Counted from the first letter of the stretch, positions 46,508 to 56,313 are shown. The stretch: 64,000 nt of DNA from Thermogutta terrifontis (GCF_002277955.1 NZ_CP018477.1:4051206-4115205), one strand, 5' to 3'. Notes: generated from the sequence alone by a model not told the origin. Program-made: numbers and translations.

Positions 46508-46817
46508 GGAAGACCTCCTTCGAAGGACCATCTGGTGTGTTGCGGCGAGATAGCGGCGAGAACGTCAATCTGCCCAGTTAAGCTAACCTCCGGATTGTGT
46601 TCACACAACTGGTACCACGCGGTGGCAATTTTCTAAAGGCGACTTGGGTGAGTGGGTGAACGTCAAAGCAATTGGCATTGAAAGAAAAACAGCCGCACGT
46701 TTACAATGACGTCCTGTCATCGGGAGGGGAATTGAGCACTTCACGCAAACCTAAACGCAAACGCTGAGGGAAGCCAACACCCCGACTTTAGATGGGCGGG
46801 GCCAATGACACCCTGGC
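46508..46817. other. Intergenic region between divergent genes
   Basis: This 310-base spacer separates the GH2-type gene (minus) from the FlgI-like gene (plus). Apart from the plus-strand promoter at 46678-46707 and the GH2 ribosome site near 46512-46521, nothing is recognised. Confidence 0.5.
46678..46707 (+). promoter_or_regulatory. Sigma-70-like promoter
   Basis: TTGAAA (46678-46683) and TACAAT (46702-46707) are 18 bases apart, about 110 bases before the FlgI-like gene start. Confidence 0.45.
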
Positions 46818-48539
46818 ATGGATGCCGTTATGAGAACTCGTTCGTTGTGGTTCATCATGGCAATTCCGGTGATTATGGGGTTGGCCCCCTGCATCATCGG
46901 ATGCTCTCTCTGGATGACGGGGTCAAAAACTCCCGTGCTCGGTGAAACAGCCGAGGTCAAAACCCCGCGACTGGTGGGGGACCTTGCTGTTCCCTACGGG
47001 CTGCATTCGATCGTCGTGGAGGCGATCGGTCTGGTGACCGGTCTCAATGGAACCGGGAGCGATCCCTTACCGTCGCCTGAGAGACAGTTTTTGCTGGCAG
47101 AAATGCAACGCCGCGGCGTGCAAAATCCCAACACGGTGCTGGCTTCCAAGAATACATCGCTCGTTTTGGTTCGGGGTTACCTCCGGCCGGGGATCCAAAA
47201 AGGGGACGTGTTCGACGTCGAAGTCCGGGTGCCTTCGCGTAGCGAGACCACCAGTCTTCGCGGAGGGTTTCTACTCGAAGTTCCTCTCCGAGAAATGATG
47301 ATTCTTCGCGGAGCTGTTCGGGAGGGCCACATCCTGGCCAAGGCGTCCGGGCCTGTGCTTGTGGATCCCTCCGCCGATCCCGAGAAGGATCCGGTTTATG
47401 CGACGCGCGGACGGATTCTGGGTGGCGGCGTGGCTGAACGCTCGCGGACTCTCGGGCTGCTGCTGAAGCCCGAACACCACTCGGTGGCCAATGCAGCCCG
47501 GATTGAAAGTGCCATCAACCGCCGTTTTTATATCGTGCAGCGGGGGCTTCAGGAAGGTGTGGCCAGGGCAAAGACGAACGAATATGTGGAGCTGAAACTT
47601 CATCCGCGATATAAGAATAACATTCCTCGATATGTGGCGGTTGTCCGGGCGATTCCCTTGCGTGACAACGAACAAATTCGCCTTCAGCGATTGCGGGAGC
47701 TTGAGTCCGAGTTGCTCAATCCGGCCACCGCATCACAGGCAGCGCTGGAACTGGAGGCACTGGGGGGACCTGCGGTCGATGTTCTCAAAAAGGGCCTCAC
47801 CGCCTCGTCGCCGGTTGTACGATTCCACGCAGCGGAAGCACTTGCTTACCTGGACTGTCCGGAAGCAGCGCCTGTTTTGGGGCAGATCGCACGGGATGAA
47901 CCCGCGTTTCGGGTGTACGCCCTTGCCGCTCTGAGCGCACTCAACGATTTGGAATCGGTGGAGATCCTCCGTGAACTGCTTAAATCTCCCAGTGCGGAAA
48001 CCCGTTACGGCGCTTTCCGGGCGCTTGTCGAGTTGAATCCCAACGACGCGGCCGTCGCTGGCGAGAAACTGGGAGATCAATTCTGGTATCATGTTGTGCG
48101 GACGGAAGGGCCGCCGATGGTCCATGTGACGAAGAATCGCCGGGCTGAGGTGGTCCTTTTTGGGGACAACATTCGTCTGAAAGGACCATTTGCGGTGGAG
48201 GCGGGCAACCGCATCATGGTCACCAGCCAGGAACCCGGAAAGGTTACCGTTTCCCGATTTGCCGTCAATGAAGCGGATCAGAAACGATTTGTTAGCGATA
48301 GCCTGGACGAAATCATTCGGGCTGTCGTGGAATTGGGGGGCACGTACCCCGACGTCGTCCAGATGCTTCAGGAAGCCCGTGTGGCAGGAGCCTTGGAGGC
48401 ACGCTTCGAAGTGGACGCTGTGCCGGAAGCAGGACGACGGTATGAAGAAAAAAATGCTCCCAACGAGTCGGACGTTGCCCCCAGCACGGTCGCCGACCAT
48501 GACGTGAGTGATGACGATTCTGGTGGCACAGGTGGTTAA
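46818..48539 (+). CDS. FlgI-like (flagellar P-ring domain) protein with HEAT repeats
   Basis: The 573-residue product has an N-terminal hydrophobic segment (FIMAIPVIMGLAPCIIGC), with a cysteine that could be lipidated. Residues about 55-300 match FlgI, the flagellar P-ring subunit: VEAIGLVTGLNGTGSD, LLAEMQRRGV, NTSLVLVRGYLRPGIQKGD and VEVRVPSRSETTSLRGGFLL. HEAT repeats follow at about 300-400 (LEALGGPAVDVLKKGL, VRFHAAEALAYLDCPEAAP). No flagellar genes are in the window, so the protein probably forms a different envelope ring or scaffold; this is inference. An alternative ATG at 46830 would shorten it by four residues. Confidence 0.8.
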   Translation: MDAVMRTRSLWFIMAIPVIMGLAPCIIGCSLWMTGSKTPVLGETAEVKTPRLVGDLAVPYGLHSIVVEAIGLVTGLNGTGSDPLPSPERQFLLAEMQRRGVQNPNTVLASKNTSLVLVRGYLRPGIQKGDVFDVEVRVPSRSETTSLRGGFLLEVPLREMMILRGAVREGHILAKASGPVLVDPSADPEKDPVYATRGRILGGGVAERSRTLGLLLKPEHHSVANAARIESAINRRFYIVQRGLQEGVARAKTNEYVELKLHPRYKNNIPRYVAVVRAIPLRDNEQIRLQRLRELESELLNPATASQAALELEALGGPAVDVLKKGLTASSPVVRFHAAEALAYLDCPEAAPVLGQIARDEPAFRVYALAALSALNDLESVEILRELLKSPSAETRYGAFRALVELNPNDAAVAGEKLGDQFWYHVVRTEGPPMVHVTKNRRAEVVLFGDNIRLKGPFAVEAGNRIMVTSQEPGKVTVSRFAVNEADQKRFVSDSLDEIIRAVVELGGTYPDVVQMLQEARVAGALEARFEVDAVPEAGRRYEEKNAPNESDVAPSTVADHDVSDDDSGGTGG

Positions 48540-48862
48540 AACGGCGGAAGAGACGGCAATACAAAAAAGCTATTGTTGGCCAAGGGTGAGGTGGTTCTGA
48601 GAGAAGTCGAAAAGCGACCATCGACCAACGGGTGGAGTCGGACTGACGGCTCAAGCGGTGACAAGCCAAGACGTGGAGATTGTGGCGAAAATGTCAAAAG
48701 AGGTCGGAACTAGACTGAACTACGCAGGGAGGCCAATCCGATACATTCTCACGAGACCCTACAATCGATACTTTCGGTAAGCTTGGATGCGATCGGATCG
48801 GCATCCCTATCGCCGAGGAATAGTTCACGGCCCACCGGGATCGGGAGGACACGGAGGTCAAC
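48540..48862. other. Intergenic region upstream of lpxA
   Basis: This 323-base spacer lies between the FlgI-like gene and lpxA. A TACAAT at 48760-48765 could be a -10 element but lacks a good -35. No gene is seen. Confidence 0.4.
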
Positions 48863-49732
48863 ATGGCAACACGGATACACCCAACAGCGGTGATCAGCCC
48901 GCTGGCTGCGATCGGCTGCGACGTGGAAATAGGTCCTTTTTGCGTCGTGGAGGAAGACACCCAAATCGGCGACGGTTGCCGACTGGAGGCGCGGGTTACA
49001 ATCAAGAAAGGCACCGTCCTCGGCGATAACAACTGGATCTTCGAAGGTGCGGTTCTCGGCGGGATCCCGCAGCATGTTCACATTCCGGAGCGGCCGGGTA
49101 AGGTGATTATTGGCTCCGGCAATGTGATTCGCGAGAATGTCACGATTCACCGCGCGCTCGACGAAGAAGATGCAACTTTGGTGGGCGATAATAATCTCCT
49201 TATGGTCAACGTCCATATCGCCCACGATTGTCGCATCGGTAACAACACCATTTTCGCCAACAACGTCATGCTCGCTGGACACGTTACCGTGGGCGATCGG
49301 GCCTACGTTTCCGGCGCGGTGGCCGTCCACCAGTTTTGTCGCATCGGCTCGTTCGCCATGGTTGGCGGACAGGCCCATATCAACAAAGATGTGCCTCCCT
49401 ATGTCACGGTGGACGGTTTGAGCAGCTACGTTGTGGGGCTCAATCAGATTGGCCTTCGACGGGCGGGGTTCTCCACGGAGGCCATCGAGGAGCTAAAACG
49501 AGCCTATCGCGTTATCTATCGAAGTGGGCTACTCTGGAACGACATCCTGGAACAGTTGCGGATCAACTTTTCCACCGGTCCGGCTGCCCTCTTCTATCAA
49601 TTCCTGGCGACGACCACCCGGGGGATCATTCCCGAGCGGCGGACGCCCACGGGGGCAACCCTGAAGTTGCACAGGGCGGACGATCAGGCCGATGAAGACG
49701 AAGGCCAGCGGCGAATCCGGGTGACAGGCTGA
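48863..49732 (+). CDS. lpxA: Acyl-ACP--UDP-N-acetylglucosamine O-acyltransferase
   Basis: LpxA adds the first acyl chain to UDP-GlcNAc in lipid A synthesis, which implies an outer membrane with lipid A-type glycolipid. The 289-residue protein is a left-handed beta-helix built from hexapeptide repeats (IHPTAVI, IGCDVEIGPFCVV, IGDGCRLEA). NVHIAHDCRIGNNTIFANN includes the catalytic His (E. coli His125 region), and GGQAHINKDVPPY and SSYVVGLNQIGLRRAGF are family signatures. GGAGG lies seven bases before the ATG. The last 30 residues (ADDQADEDEGQRR) are an acidic extension. No other lpx gene is adjacent. Confidence 0.95.
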   Translation: MATRIHPTAVISPLAAIGCDVEIGPFCVVEEDTQIGDGCRLEARVTIKKGTVLGDNNWIFEGAVLGGIPQHVHIPERPGKVIIGSGNVIRENVTIHRALDEEDATLVGDNNLLMVNVHIAHDCRIGNNTIFANNVMLAGHVTVGDRAYVSGAVAVHQFCRIGSFAMVGGQAHINKDVPPYVTVDGLSSYVVGLNQIGLRRAGFSTEAIEELKRAYRVIYRSGLLWNDILEQLRINFSTGPAALFYQFLATTTRGIIPERRTPTGATLKLHRADDQADEDEGQRRIRVTG

Positions 49733-49806
49733 TTGCTGTAAACTGCCGGCACGGAGTTGACGCACCCACGGCGGAGCCCGAGCCTGCTTCATTCAGCCCA
49801 ATTCTG

Positions 49807-50382
49807 TTAGCCTCTCAACTCCGCGTGGCCCATCGGTTCGTAGACCGGACCCGTCGGAAGGAGTTCACTCGAGAAGATCACCAGTTGATCGACGGTGGTG
49901 GGACCGAATTCCACGTCCTGGTACTCGCGGAGCATGGCGACCAGGTGTTCCACTGCCCGCCCACTCTTGCGGACGCGTCCCAGAGTGAGATGGGCATGAA
50001 ACTTTCTACCTTCGCGGGGGAAACCGATTGCACTCAGAGCAGACTCGACCCGCTCATTGAGGGCCTCCATCTCCGCGGCACCGAGATCCACCCCAAGCCA
50101 GATGACCCGCGGCCGTTCCAGTGATGGAAATGCACCCACGCCCCTAATTTCCACGGTGAACGGCTCCACGGTGGCCACGCACTCTTCCACGGCCCGGCAC
50201 ACGTGATAGACATCCCGGTAGTCCACGTCACCCAAAAACTTGATCGTCAAATGCATGTTTTCGGGGGCGACCCACGTCACGTCTGCTCCCGATTGTCGAA
50301 GCTGCTTGATCAACTTCGACGCGCGGCTGCGGACTCCCTCGTCCACTTCCACTGCAATGAAGGTCCGAACTTTGCTCTTCAT
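49807..50382 (-). CDS. thpR: RNA 2',3'-cyclic phosphodiesterase (2'-5' RNA ligase family)
   Basis: The 191-residue protein has the two HxT motifs of the 2H phosphoesterase superfamily: MHLTIKFLGDVDYRD near residue 43 and FHAHLTLGRVRKSGR near residue 129. Members hydrolyse 2',3'-cyclic phosphate ends on RNA and can ligate tRNA halves in vitro. The start at 50382 (MKSKVRTFIAVEVDE) has GAGGAGGG upstream and matches the family start; the frame is open to 50424. It is the only gene between lpxA and the GlmM-type gene, on the minus strand. Confidence 0.92.
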   Translation of the reverse strand: MKSKVRTFIAVEVDEGVRSRASKLIKQLRQSGADVTWVAPENMHLTIKFLGDVDYRDVYHVCRAVEECVATVEPFTVEIRGVGAFPSLERPRVIWLGVDLGAAEMEALNERVESALSAIGFPREGRKFHAHLTLGRVRKSGRAVEHLVAMLREYQDVEFGPTTVDQLVIFSSELLPTGPVYEPMGHAELRG

Positions 50383-50661
50383 TGACGTTGTGCCCTCCTC
50401 GCTTGACGCCGTAGGCCTCTCCAAAACGGTAAAATTTCACCTCATGCGGCTTTCCAAAAGCTCTATTTTCACTCCACCCTCACCGTGCAAATGCTCGGCG
50501 GTTTGCCTTAGTTACTCCATTTGAGGTGGAACATACTTCAATAGCGGTACCGAGAAGCCTCCCGGTAGGCAAATCTGCCCTCAGACCCGATAGAAAAACC
50601 AGCGGCCTTTGTTGTCCCATTTTTTGTATTTTACGCATTATCTTCAGATTTCGAATACAAC

Positions 50662-52011
50662 TCAGTCAATCAGCGGCGTCACGGCCTGCTTGACACTTTC
50701 GCACAGTTCCATCGCTTCCTCTTCGCGCGGGGCTTCAGCGATGATCCGGATGATTGGCTCGGTATTACTGGGCCGGATAAGCACCCACCGATTGGGGAAG
50801 TCGATTCGGAGCCCGTCCATACGGTCTGTCCGGCCGTCGCGAAACCGGCGTGTCACCGCCTGATAAGCCGCCTCCAGTTTCTCGGGGGGAAAGCTCATTT
50901 TTGTCTTGACGATAGCGTACCTTGGTAACTGAGCGACCAGGTCTGCGACAGTGCATCCTTCCTCCGCCATCGCATCGAGGACGCACGCCATCCCTACAAA
51001 ACTATCTCGAATGAGAACCACGCGGGGGTCAATCGGGCCTCCGTTTCCTTCACCGCCGAAAACGGCATCGTGGGCCAGCATTGCGTCCACAACGTTGGCC
51101 TCGCCCACCGGGGATCGAAAGAAGGGCACACCATACTTGGCTGCGATATCCTGATTCATGCGACTGCTGGCGCAGTTGGTAACGACGGGGCCTTTACGTG
51201 ACTTCAAGCGGTGGTGAAGACACAGGGCCAGCGTGTATTCTTCGCCGATGTAGCGCCCTGATCCGTCGATGATCGCCAGCCGGTCCGCGTCGGGGTCTTG
51301 ACAGAATCCGACGTCAGCCTGGCACTCACGTACGACCTGGCAAATGCCGACAAGGTTTTCCGCGAGCGGCTCCGGTGGGTGCTCAAAGGCACCGTTGGGA
51401 ATTTCGCCCCTCGGAACAACCTCGCAGCCGAGTTCTTTCAGGAGAGCCAGGCCAAGCTGGCTGCCCGCCCCGTGATTGGAGTCCAGTACCACTCGGAATC
51501 GCCTCCGCGATATCTTTTCCACGTCGACGGTACTGAGAATCGCATTGAGATGGGGGCTGATCGTGTCCGGACATGTTTCGACGCTGCCAATTCGATTGAA
51601 CCGCACCCAATCGAATTTTCCGCTCCGGAAACGTTCCAGCACCTCCTTGCCCGCCCGATCTGGAATCACGCGGCCTTCCGGGCTGAGAAGCTTAAGACCG
51701 TTATATTCGGCTGGGTTATGGCTCGCTGTGATCTGAATGGCACCTGCAGCCCGATAGTGCTGCACCAGGACACCAACTGTCGGTGTTGCGGCGATGCCCA
51801 CGTCCAGAACGCTCCTCCCGGCAGCGGTGAGCCCGGCAATGACGGCGGCATGAAGCATTTTTCCACTTGGCCGGCCGTCTCGTGAAACCAGAATCATCCC
51901 CGGAGGAGCGGAAGCTGCCCAGGCCGCCGCGAATTTCAGAGCGACCTCTGGCGTTAAAGATTCTCCCACGACTCCGCGGACTCCGGAAACACTCACGATA
52001 AGCTCACTCAC
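50662..52011 (-). CDS. glmM: Phosphoglucosamine mutase (GlmM-type phosphohexomutase)
   Basis: The 449-residue protein belongs to the alpha-D-phosphohexomutase family, whose members move a phosphate between C1 and C6 of a sugar. Visible motifs are ITASHNPAEYNGLK with the phosphoserine, QDPDADRLAIID for the metal, FGGEGNGGPI for sugar binding, and IRPSNTEPIIRI for phosphate binding. The overall pattern is closest to GlmM, making glucosamine-1-phosphate for cell wall and lipid A precursors, but phosphomannomutase activity is possible. It starts at a GTG with GGAGG upstream. Confidence 0.85.
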   Translation of the reverse strand: MSELIVSVSGVRGVVGESLTPEVALKFAAAWAASAPPGMILVSRDGRPSGKMLHAAVIAGLTAAGRSVLDVGIAATPTVGVLVQHYRAAGAIQITASHNPAEYNGLKLLSPEGRVIPDRAGKEVLERFRSGKFDWVRFNRIGSVETCPDTISPHLNAILSTVDVEKISRRRFRVVLDSNHGAGSQLGLALLKELGCEVVPRGEIPNGAFEHPPEPLAENLVGICQVVRECQADVGFCQDPDADRLAIIDGSGRYIGEEYTLALCLHHRLKSRKGPVVTNCASSRMNQDIAAKYGVPFFRSPVGEANVVDAMLAHDAVFGGEGNGGPIDPRVVLIRDSFVGMACVLDAMAEEGCTVADLVAQLPRYAIVKTKMSFPPEKLEAAYQAVTRRFRDGRTDRMDGLRIDFPNRWVLIRPSNTEPIIRIIAEAPREEEAMELCESVKQAVTPLID

Positions 52012-52915
52012 GGGAGCCTCCCCTCCAAAAGACCGGTGAATTCACCATGCAAACACCCATCCCGAACTCGCTTCGGCCACCAGCCAACTTGTTCCCCGGC
52101 CTGGTTCCACTTAAAATGCGGTGAGTGGCCTGGGGACAAAAGCAGGGCCTATGCAAGACGCTGTAGACTCATGTTATACGAAAAAAGGTGGATGGTTGTA
52201 CAGTTCAGAAAACTTGGCTGGGGAGGTCAAAAAAAGTCCGACCGATACGTTGATTTTAAGGCCGCGACCAAACATCAACCAGTTACATCGAGCTAATGCC
52301 TCAAGAGTGGTAATTCGGATCGAAAAGAAGGGGCACTGGAACGGTCTCACAGGGAGGGATTGCGCGTCCGGACAGGCGGGAGCGATGTGCGATTGAAGGA
52401 GCACGGCCAGGGGAGGAGTTAACGATTTCTCGCGAGTGAAGATCGGTACCGGTGCGTTCGCCAGTAGGTGCGTTAATCCAGGGGGCATCGTGAGGTCTTC
52501 AGCAACTCTGGCGGGGGCAGCAATTAAAATGGATTGCGTAATTTAAGCCAAACCAGCATAACGTTGTAAAAAGGATCGCGGACGATGGCTTGCAATATTA
52601 GGTTGTTCCGTCGCGGGTTGGCTAACACTGCCCGGCAGCCATCGCTTCTTCTTGCCCCAAAAAGGCAGACCGGAATAAGTGGGGCTCTCAAACGGAAGCG
52701 ATCTAAGCTCTTCGTCCAGGTTCCTCAGTCCAGCCGGCTTCGTGCGGTTGCCGGCCGAGAATGGAACATCTCGATTTGCTTCCTCGGATAAGTCTCACTG
52801 CGAGAGAGTTTTTGCTCGATCGGAGTAGGGGTGCCATTTCACCTCACGTGAGACCATAGTCTGAGGAAATGGCAAGACATACTGACTCAAGAAGGTAAAC
52901 GTTGAGGTGGTCACC
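52012..52915. other. Long intergenic region between two phosphohexomutase genes
   Basis: This 904-base spacer lies between the divergent GlmM-type and phosphoglucomutase-type genes. Short open frames (for example 52585-52791) lack ribosome sites and recognisable features. The palindrome and inverted repeat at 52832-52874 are the only ordered elements I see; no riboswitch class is recognised. Confidence 0.5.
52832..52874. repeat. Inverted repeat enclosing a 10-bp palindrome before the phosphoglucomutase gene
   Basis: TGCCATTTC (52832-52840) and GAAATGGCA (52866-52874) are exact inverted copies around a 25-base loop that contains the perfect palindrome CTCACGTGAG (52843-52852). It lies about 42 bases before the ATG at 52916. 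It could be an operator or a leader hairpin. Confidence 0.45.
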
Positions 52916-54739
52916 ATGACGTTGGCGCAGGACGTCGTCCAGAAGTATTTGAGTCAACTTCAGCAGGCGTTATCGGAAGGAAAGATTTCTCAATCCGCGG
53001 CCAGTAACATCGAGCGATGGCTGGTGGAGCCACGATATGCCGAGTACGCCCCGCAGGTCGCTCAATTGATTGACGAGGGACAATGGAAACTGCTTGACGA
53101 CGTATTCTGGCAGGTCATACCGTTTGGCACCGGGGGCCGGCGCGGGCGGATGTTCCCGGTTGGCTGCAATGCCATCAACGACCGCACAATTGGGGAAAGT
53201 GCCCAGGGGGTAGCGGACTACGTGAAGAGTGTTTTCGCCGGACAGCAACTGGCCTGTGCCATCGCGTATGACACGCGGCATCGTTCGCGACAGTTTGCCG
53301 AGCTTTGCGCGGGCGTCATGGCGGCCAGCGGCTACAAGGTTTATTTTCTGGACGGCTTCCGCAGCACGCCTGAACTTTCATTTGCCGTCCGTTACAAGGG
53401 CTGCCAGTGCGGCATCATGGTCACCGCGAGTCACAATCCCCCAAGTGACAACGCCGTGAAGGTCTATTGGTCCAGCGGCGGTCAGGTGCTGCCGCCGCAC
53501 GACGAGCGGATGATCAAGGCGGTGATGGCTGTTCAGGACATCAAGAGAATGCCATTTGAGGAAGGAGTCCGCTCGGGCCAGATCGTTTGCTGTCAGGAGG
53601 AGGTTGATCGGGCATTTGTGGAGGCCATTCTTCGGCAAAGCCAGCCCGGGCCGCGCAACTTGCGAATCCTCTATTCGCCCTTGCATGGGGTGGGTGCCAC
53701 GGCAGTGGTGCCGGCCCTTAAAGCGGCCGGTTTTGAGGATGTTCACATTTACGGTCCTCATGCCGAACCCAACGGTGACTTCCCGAATGTTCCGGATCAC
53801 ATCGCGAACCCGGAAAACAAGGCGGTCTTCGAGCCGTTGATTGCCGAGGCTGTTAAAATCGGCGCGGACATCGCTCTGGCCACGGATCCCGATTGCGACC
53901 GGCTCGGATGCGCGGTTCCAATTCACCCAGATCGTGAATCGCCGTGGACGACGCTCACCGGAAACCAGATCGGTGCCCTTCTCACCGATTACGTCATTCG
54001 CAAAGCACAGGAACAGGGGCGACTCAGTGCGCGTCACTATGTCGTGGAAACACTCGTCACGACGCGACTGATCGGAAGGATTGCGCGGAAGTTTGGGGTG
54101 CGGGTCATAGACGACCTCATGGTGGGTTTTAAGTGGATTGGGGCGACCATCGATTACGAAGGGCCGGAATACTTCTTACTCGGCGCGGAGGAGTCGTATG
54201 GTTTTCTCATCGGCGACCATGCTCGGGACAAGGACGGGGCTGTCGCCGCCATGGTGCTGTGTGAGCTCGCCGCGGAGCTGAAAGCCAGCGAAAAAACGCT
54301 TGCCATGCGACTCGATGAGTTGTTTACCACTTATGGGTTGCACGAGGAGACGGCTTTTTCCATCGCCCTCCCGGGCCAGGAGGGGATGCAGAGAATGTTC
54401 GAACTGATGAACCGGTTCCGTACCGATCCGCCGAAGTCTCTAGGGGGGAAAACCGTGGCTCGGGTACGGGATCTCAATCAGCCGCTCGGGCAATATGAAG
54501 ATGAAATGGAACTGGCGATGGCGGCCGCACGCCGGGGCAACGTGGTTGTTCTCGAGCTTGACCAGCATGGTCATCAGTATGTCGCGGTGAGGCCCTCCGG
54601 CACCGAACCCAAGTGCAAGTTTTACATTTTCAGTTACATCCCACCGGAGGACCTGACAGACCTCGCGAAAGACAAGATCACGTTGCGCCAGCAACTGGAC
54701 GCCATTGCCGGTGATCTCCGATCTTACGCCACACGCTGA
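52916..54739 (+). CDS. Phosphoglucomutase/phosphomannomutase family protein (607 residues)
   Basis: I chose the ATG at 52916, with GAGGTGG directly upstream, over the in-frame GTG at 52907. The long form of the phosphohexomutase family is recognised from PFGTGGRRGRMFPVGCNAIN, VTASHNPPSDNAVKVYW with the phosphoserine, ATDPDCDRLGC for the metal, GAEESYGFLIGDHARDKDG and RPSGTEPKCKFYI for phosphate. Length and motif set match the PgcA/phosphoglucomutase-2 type, which interconverts glucose-1- and glucose-6-phosphate. Together with the glgA gene in this window it could supply glycogen synthesis, but this is inference. Confidence 0.92.
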   Translation: MTLAQDVVQKYLSQLQQALSEGKISQSAASNIERWLVEPRYAEYAPQVAQLIDEGQWKLLDDVFWQVIPFGTGGRRGRMFPVGCNAINDRTIGESAQGVADYVKSVFAGQQLACAIAYDTRHRSRQFAELCAGVMAASGYKVYFLDGFRSTPELSFAVRYKGCQCGIMVTASHNPPSDNAVKVYWSSGGQVLPPHDERMIKAVMAVQDIKRMPFEEGVRSGQIVCCQEEVDRAFVEAILRQSQPGPRNLRILYSPLHGVGATAVVPALKAAGFEDVHIYGPHAEPNGDFPNVPDHIANPENKAVFEPLIAEAVKIGADIALATDPDCDRLGCAVPIHPDRESPWTTLTGNQIGALLTDYVIRKAQEQGRLSARHYVVETLVTTRLIGRIARKFGVRVIDDLMVGFKWIGATIDYEGPEYFLLGAEESYGFLIGDHARDKDGAVAAMVLCELAAELKASEKTLAMRLDELFTTYGLHEETAFSIALPGQEGMQRMFELMNRFRTDPPKSLGGKTVARVRDLNQPLGQYEDEMELAMAAARRGNVVVLELDQHGHQYVAVRPSGTEPKCKFYIFSYIPPEDLTDLAKDKITLRQQLDAIAGDLRSYATR

Positions 54740-54812
54740 GATCGCGTGGGGGCGAGGCCCCTGTCCAGCACCACGCGGCACTGCGAAACCATTCCTTGGT
54801 GAAAGACGACCA

Positions 54813-56186
54813 TCAGTTACCGAGGGATTGAAGCGGGGCTGGGATGCGCCCTCCGAATTGAATGAACCGGGCAGAAGCGCCCGCGTTACGGACCTCGATG
54901 ACCGGCGCCGCCCCAAACAAGCCGCCAAAGTCCACCCAATCACCAGCCTTTGCTCCCGGCACCGGAATGAGGCGGCACGCAGTGGTCTTGTCGTTGATGA
55001 CTCCGATGGCCATCTCGTCGGCAATCAGAGCAGAAATCGTCTCTGGTGGGGTGTCACCCGGGATGGCTACCATGTCCAGACCCACTGAACACACCGACGT
55101 CATGGCCTCGAGTTTTTCCAGGACGAGAGACCCCGAGCGCACCGCTTCCGCGAGGGCCGCATCTTCACTGACCGGGATAAACGCGCCACTCAGGCCCCCT
55201 ACTGAGCTGGAAGCGAAGAGCCCGCCTTTCTTGACGGCGTCATTGAGCATCGCCACAGCCGCGGTCGAACCAGGAGCACCAATGCGATCGATGCCCAGCG
55301 TCCTGATGATCTCGCCCACACTGTCACCCACCATGGGAGTCGGCGCGAGTGAAAGGTCCACGATTCCAAAGGCCACGCCGAGTTCTGCCGCCACTTCACG
55401 GCCGATGAGTTCCCCTACCCGGGTGACGCGGAAGCTCGTGATTTTGATCTCCTCTGCCAGGTCGCCCAGCGTGACTTTGTCTCCCCGTTCCAGCCTGCGT
55501 TTGAGGGCGCTTCCCACAACCCCGGGGCCCGAGACGCCAATATTCACCGTGGCTTCTGGTTCCCCTGAACCCAAATAAGCACCGGCCATAAAAGGATTAT
55601 CTTCCGGAATATTCGCAAATACGACCAGTTTGGCGCAACCGAAGCCCTTTCGGTCGGCGGTGAGCTCGGCCGTTCGTACGATGATCCGGCCCATTTCTCG
55701 CACGGCATCCATATTGATACCGGCTTTACGCGAGGCCACGTTGACCGAGGCGCACACTTTTTGGGTGGAGGCGAGAACTTCGGGAAGACTATCGAGGACC
55801 ACCTGGTCGCCCGACGAGATTCCCTTGTGCACCAGGGCCGTGTATCCTCCCACAAAGTCCACGCCGCAGGCGGCGGCCGCCGCATCAAGGGTTCTGGCCA
55901 CTTGTAGCGCGGCTCCTTTCCCATGACCCGCCAGGAGCGTGGAAACCGGTGAAATGGCAAGACGCTTATTGACCACCGGGATTCCATACTTGGCCCCCAC
56001 GCGGTCGCATATGTCTACCAGTCGGGATGCCCGGGCCGTGATCTTTTCTTTGAGTTTGCGGCACATGTGATCAACATTGGGAGCCGCGCAGTCTTCCACG
56101 TTTAAAGCCAGAGTGACCGCCCGGACGTCAAGATGCTCCGCGTGAAGCATCCGTATGGTGGATAGGATTTCGTCAGTCCGCAACAT
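54813..56186 (-). CDS. PFL/UPF0210 family protein (DUF711)
   Basis: From the ATG at 56186 (MLRTDEILSTIRMLHAEHLD) the protein is 457 residues, matching the UPF0210 family in size and sequence. Conserved segments are VRAVTLALNVEDCAAPN, PVVNKRLAISPVSTLLAGHG, FANIPEDNPFMAGAY, SGPGVVGSALK and FGGLFGAAPVIEVRN. Structures of the family resemble glycyl-radical enzymes (pyruvate formate-lyase-like), but no radical activase gene is near and the function is not established. The frame is open to 56285 but this adds a region with no family match. It converges on the phosphoglucomutase-type gene. Confidence 0.9.
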   Translation of the reverse strand: MLRTDEILSTIRMLHAEHLDVRAVTLALNVEDCAAPNVDHMCRKLKEKITARASRLVDICDRVGAKYGIPVVNKRLAISPVSTLLAGHGKGAALQVARTLDAAAAACGVDFVGGYTALVHKGISSGDQVVLDSLPEVLASTQKVCASVNVASRKAGINMDAVREMGRIIVRTAELTADRKGFGCAKLVVFANIPEDNPFMAGAYLGSGEPEATVNIGVSGPGVVGSALKRRLERGDKVTLGDLAEEIKITSFRVTRVGELIGREVAAELGVAFGIVDLSLAPTPMVGDSVGEIIRTLGIDRIGAPGSTAAVAMLNDAVKKGGLFASSSVGGLSGAFIPVSEDAALAEAVRSGSLVLEKLEAMTSVCSVGLDMVAIPGDTPPETISALIADEMAIGVINDKTTACRLIPVPGAKAGDWVDFGGLFGAAPVIEVRNAGASARFIQFGGRIPAPLQSLGN

Positions 56187-56239
56187 GGAAGTTCGTTCCC
56201 CAGGCCCTGGACAATCGTTGAGAATCGTCGTCAACAAGG

Positions 56240-56273
56240 GAGGGGAACCCAGGACAAGCCCCGGGCTCCCCTC
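56240..56273 (-). terminator. Possible terminator hairpin after the oxidoreductase gene
   Basis: On the minus strand, GAGGGGAGCCC (from 56273) pairs with GGGTTCCCCTC (to 56240) over 11 base pairs with one G-T wobble and a 12-base loop. It lies after the stop of the oxidoreductase gene (56314) and before the PFL-family start. Only a weak T-rich stretch follows. Confidence 0.45.
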
Positions 56274-56313
56274 GATTGAGTACACTCTTTTGCTCTGTCT
56301 TTAATATGCAGTT

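Noticed and set aside
52585-52791. 68-codon frame in the phosphohexomutase spacer
   Set aside because: Basic, low-information translation without a start signal; too weak to call.
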